Shown one piece after another: positions 1-7,116 of a stretch of DNA of 7,437 bases (positions are counted from its first letter, which is position 1; the number at the start of each line of letters is the position of its first letter). The notes below the pieces were generated by a model. That model worked only from the letters and a program-made list of their open reading frames with translations, was not told the DNA's origin and ran no database searches. Position numbers and translations under genes: made by a program. Source of the stretch: Bacteroidota bacterium (GTDB lineage: Bacteria > Bacteroidota > Bacteroidia > AKYH767-A > JABDAW01). The DNA lies in NCBI GenBank assembly GCA_023251595.1, contig JAHEYM010000186.1:1-7437 (forward strand), written 5' to 3'.

Positions 1-624
1 GAAAATGGTAAAAATGTTCTTCAAAGAATTAAAGAAGAAACAGGTGTGAAGGTGGAAATAGTCGATGGAAAAAGAGAAGCGGAAATCATTTATACAAGCC
101 ACGTCGCAGAAAAATTGAATCACTCCAAATCGTATCTCTATATTGAGGTCGGAGGGGGTAGTACTGAAATCACCCTTTTCGCTGAGAATAAAATCCTATA
201 TTCAAATTCTTTTCCTGTCGGAACCGTCAGAATGCTGCATAGTCGGGTACCGCTAAATGCATGGGATAAAATGAAGGAGGAAGTAAAGGAAATTACAAAG
301 GATCATCACCCGCTCACAGCCATAGGAACAGGAGGAAATATTAATAAAATATATAAACTGATCGGTTCCGGGAATAAATCTATTTCTTACAAAAAAATGA
401 AGGATCTTTACGAGGAATTTTCCGGCATGACCGTAGAGGGACGTATCAAAAAATTCGATTTTAATGAAGATCGTGCTGATGTGATTTTATACGCAGCCAG
501 AATTTATGTCTCTACCATGAAATGGGCAGGTGCGGATGAGATGTACGTTCCCAAGTTAGGACTGGCTGATGGCATCATTAATCTCCTGTATGAACGTGAG
601 GCAGCCCTCACTGCCAGGAGCTGA
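1..624 (+). CDS. ppx: Ppx/GppA family exopolyphosphatase / (p)ppGpp-pppGpp phosphohydrolase, 5'-truncated by window edge
   Basis: The frame is open from base 1 and ends at TGA 622-624, giving 207 visible residues; the GTG at 46 is internal, because the upstream codons also read as family sequence (ENGKNVLQRIKEETG). Bacterial short-form members have about 300 residues, so roughly the first 95-100 are missing. Visible motifs are the ASKHA-fold phosphate loop VGGGSTE (bases 148-168), the second glycine loop GTGGNINKI (about 331-357), and a C-terminal ADVILYAARIY helix followed by a GLADGI segment. Family members remove the terminal phosphate of polyphosphate or pppGpp in the cytoplasm. Sequence alone does not separate these two activities. 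The residue two before the first GGG is Glu (145-147), where the E. coli enzymes have Asp in DIGG. The downstream operon has its own promoter-like box, so co-transcription with it is not required. Confidence 0.9.
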   Translation, partial: ENGKNVLQRIKEETGVKVEIVDGKREAEIIYTSHVAEKLNHSKSYLYIEVGGGSTEITLFAENKILYSNSFPVGTVRMLHSRVPLNAWDKMKEEVKEITKDHHPLTAIGTGGNINKIYKLIGSGNKSISYKKMKDLYEEFSGMTVEGRIKKFDFNEDRADVILYAARIYVSTMKWAGADEMYVPKLGLADGIINLLYEREAALTARS

Positions 625-670
625 CAAACCGATTTCCGGATAGCTTTAAGAGATCTTTTCAGGAATTTTG

Positions 671-678
671 TACATTTG
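671..678 (+). promoter_or_regulatory. Bacteroidota -7 promoter box for the sensor kinase operon
   Basis: TACATTTG matches the TAnnTTTG -7 consensus of the Bacteroidota primary sigma factor exactly. It lies in the only intergenic gap between the phosphatase gene and the kinase gene, 19 nt before the kinase ATG, which would give a leader of only about 10-15 nt. The matching -33 TTTG element is not clear; TTTA at 645-648 is the nearest candidate at a fitting distance. Inferred from motif and position only. Confidence 0.5.
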
Positions 679-697
679 AAGTTCCAAAGTAATTCTA

Positions 698-3600
698 ATG
701 TCCCGTTTGTTTCGTTTGAAAGGGCTTCCTTCATTGTGTATTCTGGTCTTTATTCTTTGCCGGACATTCACCGTAATCTCGCAAAATCAGTATGTCATTA
801 CCCGATATTCGCAAGCCGAAGGCCTTGGGTCATCTTTGGTTAAAAGTATTGTTGAAGATGAAAAAGGATATATATGGCTGGGCGCTGAGGATGGACTGAC
901 ACGATTTGACGGATATTCGTTCAGATCTTATTTACATGATCCTACTGATTCAAATAGTCTGTCAGATAACGAGGTCAGTCGATGTTACCTGGATCAGAAT
1001 TATAATATCATCATCCAGACTGCAACCGCACTTAGTCTTTATAATGTCGCACAAGATAATTTTAGAAAAATTCTCTCCTTTTCAGATTCGGTAAGAGTAC
1101 TCTCTTTGGGAAATGGAAGTGACAACGAAATTTGGATTACAATCCCTCATTATTTAGTGAAATATGATTTGAAATCCCACATTTCGGTTAGGTACGAAAT
1201 GAAGAATTATAACCTTGAGGATGAAAAAGAATTGAAAACTTATGCAGGAAAAGCCGGAAAAATTTGGCTCGTTTCTGATCATAAAATGGTCTGTTTCTTT
1301 TCCGAAACTAATTCTTTCGAGGATGTGGGAGCAAAAAGCTTTATCGGAAATACGAATTTTTCCGGGTTCAATTCCGGCATCATAATTCCCGAAAACGGGT
1401 CAGGGGAATATATTTATACAAAATCCGGTCTCTTAAAATATGACGATCACGATCATTCCTTTCACCTGATAAAAGAAAATAATCTTATAAATTCTTCTGG
1501 TGATGTTTTTCGCGCTTATTTATTTAATGACGGAAAATTTATTTATATTTCATGCGAGTCCGGCACAATATATAAAGTTTCTTTACAATCAGGTGAAGAA
1601 GAAAAAATGATTCTTCATAATCGGGATTGGAGTGGCAGAAGTGGCATGAAAAATATTTCGGCAAGTAGTAAGATTCTTGATCATTGCATTTGGTTTAATA
1701 CGGATGGTGTCGGTTTATTCCGATTTGATATTTCAAATCTGACCGTTGAAGAATTTCAGTACAATCCGAACAATATTAAAAGTCTTAGCTCCAATTCAAT
1801 CAGTACGATTTTTATTGATCATTCAGGTGTGCTATGGGCGTCATGCAGAAGCGAAGGAATATGCAAAATTGAAACAGTCGCGCAAATTTTCACGCCGTTT
1901 GCTTCGAAAAACGGTAAATTAAAACCTGAAAAATTTGAAAATTTAAATGTGCGTGGTGTTGCCGAACTTGATGAAAATCATATTTTGTTGGCCACATTGG
2001 AAGGGTTATTTTCATTTTCACTAAAGGACTCTACTTTCTCAAATTATATTCCCTGGCAAGGAGCACAGGTTCTTGTTGAAGAACGTGATGCTACATGCTC
2101 TGTTTTAGTTGATAAAAGCGGAATGGTGTGGGTAGGCAAATGGGGAAGCGGATTGGTACTCATTTGCGATATTGCAAATAAAAAAACAGCGAAAATTTAT
2201 CTGAAAGACGAATCTCCAACAGGCAATGCAAATAATATCATTCGAACAATATGCGAAGATCAGCATGGTAATATATTGTTAGGATCAGGAAATGGTTTAT
2301 TTAAAATTAATCCCAAACTTATTAATTGGTCTGACCCGCAAGCTACACCTGTCAAATCGTTTTTTCATAATGATAAAGATAGTAGTTCAATTTCCGACAA
2401 TACCGTCTATACCATCTATGCAGATCACAAAGACAGGATTTGGATCGGGACTAAAAATGGTCTGAATATTTTTAATGAAACATCTGGAAAATTCAAACAA
2501 TTTTTTAGTACAAAAAATGGTGAATATACGCTCAGAACAAATAATATACGATCTCTTACCGAAGATCATACCGGTACAATTTGGGTCGGTTCGGGTGGTG
2601 GAGGTCTTCATAGATTTAATGAGATAGATAGCACATTCACTGCGTTCACAACGAACAACGGACTTCCCAATAATACCATTTATGATATTGAAGAAGATAA
2701 ATATGGCAGACTTTGGCTGTCAACAAATAATGGATTATCCTGTTTTGATTACAATACATTGACCTGCAGAAATTTTGGTGAGGTCGAAGGGCTACAGAAT
2801 GTTGAGTTTAACACCAATGCAGGTATCCGAACATCAAAAGGTTTATTGATTTTCGGAGGTGTCTCGGGATTTAATTATTTTTCTCCCGAAATTCTGACTG
2901 AAAAAAAGAACAAAGAACCGATTGTAATCTCGTCCGTCAAAATATCAGATCGGGAAATTGCTTTCGATTCAACAGAGCTAATACTGAATCACAAAGACAA
3001 TTATATATCATTCGAATTTGTTCCGAAAAATCATTTTCGCAGTCAGGATAATCTCTATGCTTATAAGCTGGAACCAAATGATTCAGGTTGGTCATTCTCC
3101 GGAAGTCGTCATTCGGTCGCGTTTTCAAACCTTTCTCCGGGGCATTATGTATTTCATGTCAAGGTGATAAATGGTCTTGGCTCTCAAAATTCTGAAACTA
3201 CCGTGCCATTCTATATACGCCCACCATGGTATCAAACACCGATTGCAATTATAGGATTTGTTATCGCCGGAGTCGCATTATTTATCATTATATACAGAAC
3301 ACAAAGAAAAAGGGTTTTGAGGTTGGAACGATCAGCAAGCAGAATCAGAGAGGCTGAATTGAAATCCAACGCATTGGAAGAAAAAAACCGGAGAACACAA
3401 GTGGAGTTGGAGAAAGTGAGAGAAGTGGAGCAGGCCTATCAGCAATTAAAAGCTACTCAGTTGCAACTTATTGAACAGGAAAAACTTGCTTCACTTGGAC
3501 AGTTGGTTGCAGGCATTGTACACGAAATAAAAAATCCTCTTAACTTTATTAATAATTTTTCTGAAATTTCGAAAGAATTAATTGAGGAAGCCGGAACCAC

Positions 3601-4216
3601 TACAAATGAAGACGAGAGGGCTGAAATTATGTCAACTTTAAAAATAAATCTCGACAAGATTGAACATCATGGAAAAAGAGCAGATTCAATTGTTCAGAAC
3701 ATGCTGATGCATTCCCGTGGAAATAGTGGCGAAAGAAAATTGACTGATATCAATAAATTGTGCGACGAATATTGCGACCTTTCATACCACGGAATGCGTG
3801 CCAATGAACGTGAATTCAATTGCGCAATTCAGAAATCATTCGATCCCGATCTTCCGGAAATTAATATAGTTCAGCAGGATTTCGGAAGAGTGATTTTAAA
3901 TCTACTGAATAATGCGTTTCAGGCTGTATATGAGAAATCGAAATCAGATAAAGAATATAAACCTAAAATACATTTCTCTACAGAAAAGAAAAACAAGACA
4001 ATTCATATTAGTATTGAGGACAATGGTCCGGGAATACCCGAAAGTTACAGAAAAAAAATATTCGAGCCATTCTTCACGACAAAACCCTCAGGAAAAGGAA
4101 CCGGTCTCGGATTAAGTCTGAGTTATGATATAATTACGAAAGAGCATAATGGTACTATCGCTGTCGATTCCAAACCAGGCGAATACACCAGATTCAATAT
4201 AACTTTACCCATTTAA
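698..4216 (+). CDS. Membrane sensor histidine kinase with periplasmic Reg_prop double beta-propeller and Y_Y_Y domain
   Basis: The protein has 1172 residues. A signal peptide (hydrophobic about 10-27, likely cut near ISQ-N) is followed by about 700 residues of ligand-regulated propeller repeats. Clear copies with the D-x-x-G-x-(I/V/L)W-(I/L/V)G-x-x-x-GL pattern lie near 47-72, 366-390, 463-486, 566-592, 614-640 and 661-684; divergent blades fill the rest, consistent with two seven-bladed propellers. A Y_Y_Y domain (about 760-842), one transmembrane helix (846-866) and a coiled coil (870-930) follow. The HisKA H-box HEIKNPLNF has His942 (bases 3521-3523). The ATPase domain has the N box (Asn1068/1072), DNGPGIP (Asp1108) and GKGTGLGLS. 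It should bind an extracytoplasmic ligand and autophosphorylate inside the cell. Unlike classical hybrid HTCS regulators it ends after the ATPase, without receiver or AraC domain. ATG 698 is supported by an in-frame stop at 677-679. The ligand cannot be named. Confidence 0.95.
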   Translation: MSRLFRLKGLPSLCILVFILCRTFTVISQNQYVITRYSQAEGLGSSLVKSIVEDEKGYIWLGAEDGLTRFDGYSFRSYLHDPTDSNSLSDNEVSRCYLDQNYNIIIQTATALSLYNVAQDNFRKILSFSDSVRVLSLGNGSDNEIWITIPHYLVKYDLKSHISVRYEMKNYNLEDEKELKTYAGKAGKIWLVSDHKMVCFFSETNSFEDVGAKSFIGNTNFSGFNSGIIIPENGSGEYIYTKSGLLKYDDHDHSFHLIKENNLINSSGDVFRAYLFNDGKFIYISCESGTIYKVSLQSGEEEKMILHNRDWSGRSGMKNISASSKILDHCIWFNTDGVGLFRFDISNLTVEEFQYNPNNIKSLSSNSISTIFIDHSGVLWASCRSEGICKIETVAQIFTPFASKNGKLKPEKFENLNVRGVAELDENHILLATLEGLFSFSLKDSTFSNYIPWQGAQVLVEERDATCSVLVDKSGMVWVGKWGSGLVLICDIANKKTAKIYLKDESPTGNANNIIRTICEDQHGNILLGSGNGLFKINPKLINWSDPQATPVKSFFHNDKDSSSISDNTVYTIYADHKDRIWIGTKNGLNIFNETSGKFKQFFSTKNGEYTLRTNNIRSLTEDHTGTIWVGSGGGGLHRFNEIDSTFTAFTTNNGLPNNTIYDIEEDKYGRLWLSTNNGLSCFDYNTLTCRNFGEVEGLQNVEFNTNAGIRTSKGLLIFGGVSGFNYFSPEILTEKKNKEPIVISSVKISDREIAFDSTELILNHKDNYISFEFVPKNHFRSQDNLYAYKLEPNDSGWSFSGSRHSVAFSNLSPGHYVFHVKVINGLGSQNSETTVPFYIRPPWYQTPIAIIGFVIAGVALFIIIYRTQRKRVLRLERSASRIREAELKSNALEEKNRRTQVELEKVREVEQAYQQLKATQLQLIEQEKLASLGQLVAGIVHEIKNPLNFINNFSEISKELIEEAGTTTNEDERAEIMSTLKINLDKIEHHGKRADSIVQNMLMHSRGNSGERKLTDINKLCDEYCDLSYHGMRANEREFNCAIQKSFDPDLPEINIVQQDFGRVILNLLNNAFQAVYEKSKSDKEYKPKIHFSTEKKNKTIHISIEDNGPGIPESYRKKIFEPFFTTKPSGKGTGLGLSLSYDIITKEHNGTIAVDSKPGEYTRFNITLPI

Positions 4217-4225
4217 TTCTGCGTT

Positions 4226-4600
4226 ATGAAAATTTTAGTTGTTGACGATGAAACCGACATGAAAGACCTCTACTTACAGAGGTTCCGTAAGGAAATCCGA
4301 ACAGGTCAGGTCAATCTCTTCTTTACGCTTTCCGGTCAGGAAGCACTCGATCTGATGAAATCTTTTGAACCAATGGATGTTGTCCTCGTTCTCTCAGATA
4401 TTAATATGCCCGGAATGACCGGATTTGATCTCTTAAAGGTGTCGAAAGAAAAATACCCATGGCTGAAAATATTCATGATCTCTGCTTATGGTGACGAATC
4501 AAATATATTATATGCTCAAAAACTTGGAGCAGACGATTTCGTTACAAAACCTGTGAATTTTGAAGTGCTGAAACAAAAAATATTTAATATACCTACCTGA
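4226..4600 (+). CDS. Stand-alone receiver-domain response regulator (CheY-like)
   Basis: This 124-residue protein is a single receiver domain and nothing else. All the residues of the phosphorylation site are present: the acidic pair Asp7/Asp8, phospho-acceptor Asp58 in SDINMPG (bases 4397-4399), Ser86 at the Thr/Ser switch position, and Lys108 in TKP. It begins 9 nt after the kinase stop codon, and its stop overlaps the next start, so it is almost certainly translated with both neighbours. The obvious role is to accept phosphate from the upstream propeller kinase and act by protein contact, or to serve as a phosphate shuttle or sink. It has no DNA-binding or catalytic domain. It resembles the N-terminal receiver of the next gene, sharing FRKxIR near residues 22-27, DINMP at the acceptor and AYGDxSNI after the switch residue, with acceptor, switch and lysine at the same positions. 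That suggests a local duplication. Confidence 0.95.
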   Translation: MKILVVDDETDMKDLYLQRFRKEIRTGQVNLFFTLSGQEALDLMKSFEPMDVVLVLSDINMPGMTGFDLLKVSKEKYPWLKIFMISAYGDESNILYAQKLGADDFVTKPVNFEVLKQKIFNIPT

Positions 4601-4602
4601 TG
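4598..4602 (+). other. TGATG stop/start overlap (translational coupling)
   Basis: The TGA of the single-domain receiver (4598-4600) shares its last base with the ATG of the hybrid kinase (4600-4602). No Shine-Dalgarno-like purine run is seen just upstream, so reinitiation by ribosomes finishing the first gene is the likely way the second is translated, tying their amounts together. The overlap is seen directly; the coupling is inferred. Confidence 0.7.
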
Positions 4603-6210
4603 GCTGATAAAATCCTTGTAGCGGATGACGAACCGGATATGGAGTTCCTCGTCACGCAAATGTTTCGGAAACAAATTCGGGAAGGTCTGTACGAATTTGT
4701 ATTTGTTACAGATGGAAAACAAGCATTGGATTATTTAGAGAAGAATCCTGATACCGGAATGCTCCTCACGGACATCAATATGCCGGTAATGGATGGGTTG
4801 ACCTTGCTCAGCAAAATAAAAGATTTAAACCGTCAGATTAAAACTGTGGTAATTACGGCTTATGGAGATTTTTCAAATATCCGTAGCGCGATGAACGGAG
4901 GCGCATTCGATTTTCTGATAAAACCAATCGATCTTCCCGATTTTGAAGCAACACTCAATAAAATCAAACAAGAATATAATTTTATAAAAAATTCACTCGA
5001 GATAAAAATATTATTTGAGAAAGAGAAAACAGAAAAAGAAAAAGCTGAACATCGCGAAAAATTCGAACGGCAATTTCTTGCCAACATGAGTCATGAAATA
5101 CGCACACCATTAAATGCAATCAGCGGTATGACTCAACTCATGTTAATGCGGGGACAAAGTGAAGAAAACAAAACCTTCCTCATCAACATAAAAAAATCGT
5201 CGGATAATCTCGTCTCTATCGTTAATGATATATTGGATCTTTCAAAACTCGAAGCAGGGAAAATTGAGTTTGAAAAAATTCCTTTTTCTCCCATAGAAAC
5301 CGCTCATCATGCAGCATTTACGCTCGGTATCAAAGCGCAGGAAAAGGGACTCAAATTTAATGTCAGTGCTTCCAAAGATGTACCCCAAACCGTGTGCGGA
5401 GATCCTTTGCGTTTAAATCAGGTACTGATTAATATTATCGGGAATGCAATTAAATTTACAGATAAAGGAAGCATCAATGTGAATATTGATTGCGATTTAT
5501 TAGAAGATAATCGGGAACTAAAGAGTCCGGAATTAAATAATAAAGTATTCCTCGAATTTACCATTACTGATACCGGCGCGGGAATGTCACCTGATCAGAT
5601 TACAAAAATATTTGATGAATTTTCTCAGGCAACTTCCGACACTGCACGTAAATATGGAGGAACCGGATTAGGTCTTTCCATCTCGCGAAACATTGTTAAT
5701 TTACTTGGTGGTGAAATTTCAGTAGTAAGCGAAATTGGAAAAGGGACAGAATTTAAATTTATTATTCCTTATGAACTCACATGTATCGTTATATCGGATA
5801 CACCAAGTATGGTTCTCGATGATTCCACCACTGCTCTCTTAAGTAAATTAAAAATTCTCTTGGCAGAGGACAATGAATTCAGTCGCATGGTAGCGGTCGA
5901 TTTAATTAGCGAAATGGTTCCCGGAATTTCAATCGATTGCGCGTTGAATGGTGAAGAGGCAGTTTCTATGAACACAAAAAATTCCTACGATTTAATTTTA
6001 ATGGACGGACAAATGCCTGTGATGAGTGGAATGGAAGCAACTAAGAAAATCAGGAGCATGAATAATTCTATACCGATTATTTTTATGACCGCAGGAATCA
6101 CGCCTGAAGAAGTCAGAACCTATCTCGAATCCGGTGCCGACGATTATATAGCAAAACCCTTCGATAAAGATGAACTCATAATTAAAATGGCGAAGTTCAC
6201 AGTTGGGTAA
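4600..6210 (+). CDS. Soluble hybrid histidine kinase, REC-HisKA-HATPase-REC
   Basis: This 536-residue protein has no signal peptide or membrane helix and should be cytoplasmic. The N-terminal receiver (about 4-120) has Asp9/Asp10, acceptor Asp58 in TDINMP (bases 4771-4773), Thr86 and Lys108. A charged coiled coil rich in Glu/Lys (about 120-158) leads to the HisKA H-box MSHEIRTPLN with His165. The ATPase domain shows the N box (Asn278/Asn282), DTGAGM (Asp324), and GGTGLGLS (353-360). After a linker comes a second receiver (about 417-533) with Glu423/Asp424, acceptor Asp469 in MDGQMPVMSG, Thr497 and Lys519. Every catalytic residue is in place. It probably takes phosphate from the upstream kinase on Asp58, which tunes its own kinase, and passes phosphate from His165 to Asp469. 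No Hpt or output domain is present, so a separate Hpt/regulator must complete the relay. Its start overlaps the previous stop. Confidence 0.95.
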   Translation: MADKILVADDEPDMEFLVTQMFRKQIREGLYEFVFVTDGKQALDYLEKNPDTGMLLTDINMPVMDGLTLLSKIKDLNRQIKTVVITAYGDFSNIRSAMNGGAFDFLIKPIDLPDFEATLNKIKQEYNFIKNSLEIKILFEKEKTEKEKAEHREKFERQFLANMSHEIRTPLNAISGMTQLMLMRGQSEENKTFLINIKKSSDNLVSIVNDILDLSKLEAGKIEFEKIPFSPIETAHHAAFTLGIKAQEKGLKFNVSASKDVPQTVCGDPLRLNQVLINIIGNAIKFTDKGSINVNIDCDLLEDNRELKSPELNNKVFLEFTITDTGAGMSPDQITKIFDEFSQATSDTARKYGGTGLGLSISRNIVNLLGGEISVVSEIGKGTEFKFIIPYELTCIVISDTPSMVLDDSTTALLSKLKILLAEDNEFSRMVAVDLISEMVPGISIDCALNGEEAVSMNTKNSYDLILMDGQMPVMSGMEATKKIRSMNNSIPIIFMTAGITPEEVRTYLESGADDYIAKPFDKDELIIKMAKFTVG

Positions 6211-6250
6211 AAATCGGTTGAATTTCACGATCAAATCACATATTGAAAAG

Positions 6251-6323
6251 AGCCATCTACGGGAGTCGAACCTGCGACCTACTAATTACGAATCAGTTGC
6301 TCTACCAGCTGAGCTAAGATGGC
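6251..6323 (-). tRNA. tRNA-Thr (anticodon CGT)
   Basis: The reverse strand folds into a 73-nt cloverleaf. The acceptor stem GCCATCT/AGATGGC has seven Watson-Crick pairs, followed by TA at 8-9. The D stem is GCTC/GAGC around AGCTGGTA. The anticodon arm ACTGA-TTCGTAA-TTAGT places CGT at complement 6288-6290, reading ACG. The variable loop is AGGTC and the T loop is TTCGACT. The discriminator base is T and CCA is not encoded. Two stems are imperfect: the T stem GCAGG/CCCGT has an A51-C63 mismatch and a G49-U65 wobble, and the anticodon stem has G30-U40. It lies between convergent hybrid-kinase and unknown-protein genes and is likely still functional. Confidence 0.93.
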
Positions 6324-6343
6324 TTTTGTGAAATTTGGGTCTG

Positions 6344-6351
6344 CAAATATA
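6344..6351 (-). promoter_or_regulatory. Bacteroidota -7 promoter box for tRNA-Thr
   Basis: On the minus strand TATATTTG matches TAnnTTTG exactly, 20 nt upstream of the mature tRNA 5' end, a distance that would give a short 5' leader for RNase P to remove. No clear TTTG is found at the -33 position, which would fall in the 7-bp repeat region. It implies that the tRNA can be transcribed independently of the proS-side genes upstream. Confidence 0.5.
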
Positions 6352-6365
6352 GTGAGGATGGGTCT

Positions 6366-6386
6366 GAATTACGAATTAGGAATTAG
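6366..6386. repeat. Three tandem 7-bp units GAATTA(C/G)
   Basis: The units are GAATTAC, GAATTAG, GAATTAG in direct tandem. They lie between the stop codon of the unknown protein gene (6403) and the tRNA promoter box. No open reading frame of note covers them. Similar AATTACG-type runs are, from memory, seen between genes in Bacteroidota, but I cannot verify that here. No function can be assigned. Confidence 0.6.
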
Positions 6387-6402
6387 GAGAATCGACAGAA
6401 GA

Positions 6403-7095
6403 TCATTCGATCCTGTCACTATCTGCCTGAAATCTGAAGCCAAGACGTTTGCCGGTTGTCATCTGTGAGTTAACCGCATTATCAATAATGTCCTGAACAG
6501 AGACTTCTTTCATCTCGTCGTAGGGTGGGGTGTAGAGGTCGAAATCGAGACAGTAGATGACCGCCGATTCTACCACGTCTTTGATCTTCTGATCGTCGAG
6601 AATCATGTGGGTGTAATCGTTGTATAGAAATCCCAATTGACGTTTCCCTTCCACGAAAAAGTGCATCTCTCGGTTCACAAAAATTCTTGCAATCAGATAA
6701 CCGATGTCTTTCGGACGGTTGTACTTCAAAGAATCTGAAAGAAAATTATATACGCAAATCATTCCACAATAACTTTTCGTTTGATCTTCGAGGACATAAG
6801 GCGTTTTCCACATGATATGATCCCGCTCAAAATTGAAGATATTGGTATGCATGAGAAAAATCAATGTGTCGCCACCAACTTTTATCTCTGCCTCGAAATC
6901 ACCTTTGTCTTTATACTCAATCATCACCCGCGACTCCTGAGTGGGTAGGCTTTTCTTCAACTCTTCCACAAAACTCCTGAGGAAAGATTTCAATTTCTTA
7001 AAAGCATAGAAAGTGTTGTCGTAAATATTTTGCTTCAATACTGCTTTCTCATTTACAAGACGTTCAATAATTTTCCTGGGTTCCTCGCTGTTCAT
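6403..7095 (-). CDS. Protein of unknown function, downstream of proS
   Basis: I do not recognise this family. Read from ATG at 7095 it has 230 residues and ends at TGA 6405-6403. The frame can be extended to a GTG at 7098 or a TTG at 7116 right behind the proS stop; ATG is preferred as the usual codon. No signal peptide or membrane helix is seen, so it is probably cytoplasmic. Residues about 4-50 are charged and helical (Lys/Glu-rich, possible coiled coil). The middle (about 55-160) alternates short hydrophobic strands with aromatic-rich turns, including YNRPKDIGYLIARIFVNRE and FFVEGKRQLGF, which look conserved in character. The C-terminal third is acidic and helical. There are three cysteines (100, 104, 182) and no obvious catalytic motif. 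Its start is 21 nt after the proS stop on the same strand, so co-transcription is likely. Codon use and length look like a real gene. Confidence 0.85.
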   Translation of the reverse strand: MNSEEPRKIIERLVNEKAVLKQNIYDNTFYAFKKLKSFLRSFVEELKKSLPTQESRVMIEYKDKGDFEAEIKVGGDTLIFLMHTNIFNFERDHIMWKTPYVLEDQTKSYCGMICVYNFLSDSLKYNRPKDIGYLIARIFVNREMHFFVEGKRQLGFLYNDYTHMILDDQKIKDVVESAVIYCLDFDLYTPPYDEMKEVSVQDIIDNAVNSQMTTGKRLGFRFQADSDRIE

Positions 7096-7116
7096 CACAT
7101 AGAATTTGATGTGCAA

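Noticed and set aside
504..734. Minus-strand open frame across the end of the phosphatase gene and the promoter gap.
   Set aside because: It overlaps the well-supported phosphatase frame and the start of the kinase gene, and its translation resembles no known family.
3912..4115. Plus-strand 67-residue frame inside the kinase ATPase domain.
   Set aside because: It is an out-of-frame shadow of conserved ATPase motifs.
6211..6250. Possible bidirectional terminator between the convergent hybrid kinase gene and tRNA.
   Set aside because: I found no stable GC-rich hairpin followed by a T run on either strand, so no terminator is annotated.
6221..6335. An 8-bp inverted repeat, AATTTCAC at 6221-6228 and GTGAAATT at 6328-6335, flanks the tRNA.
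   Set aside because: It is short and AT-rich, the spacing of about 100 nt is filled by a complete tRNA fold, and there is no sign of an integrase or a target duplication.
6401..6412. GATC-ATTC-GATC small inverted repeat at the end of the unknown gene.
   Set aside because: The arms are only 4 bp and overlap coding sequence; it is likely chance.
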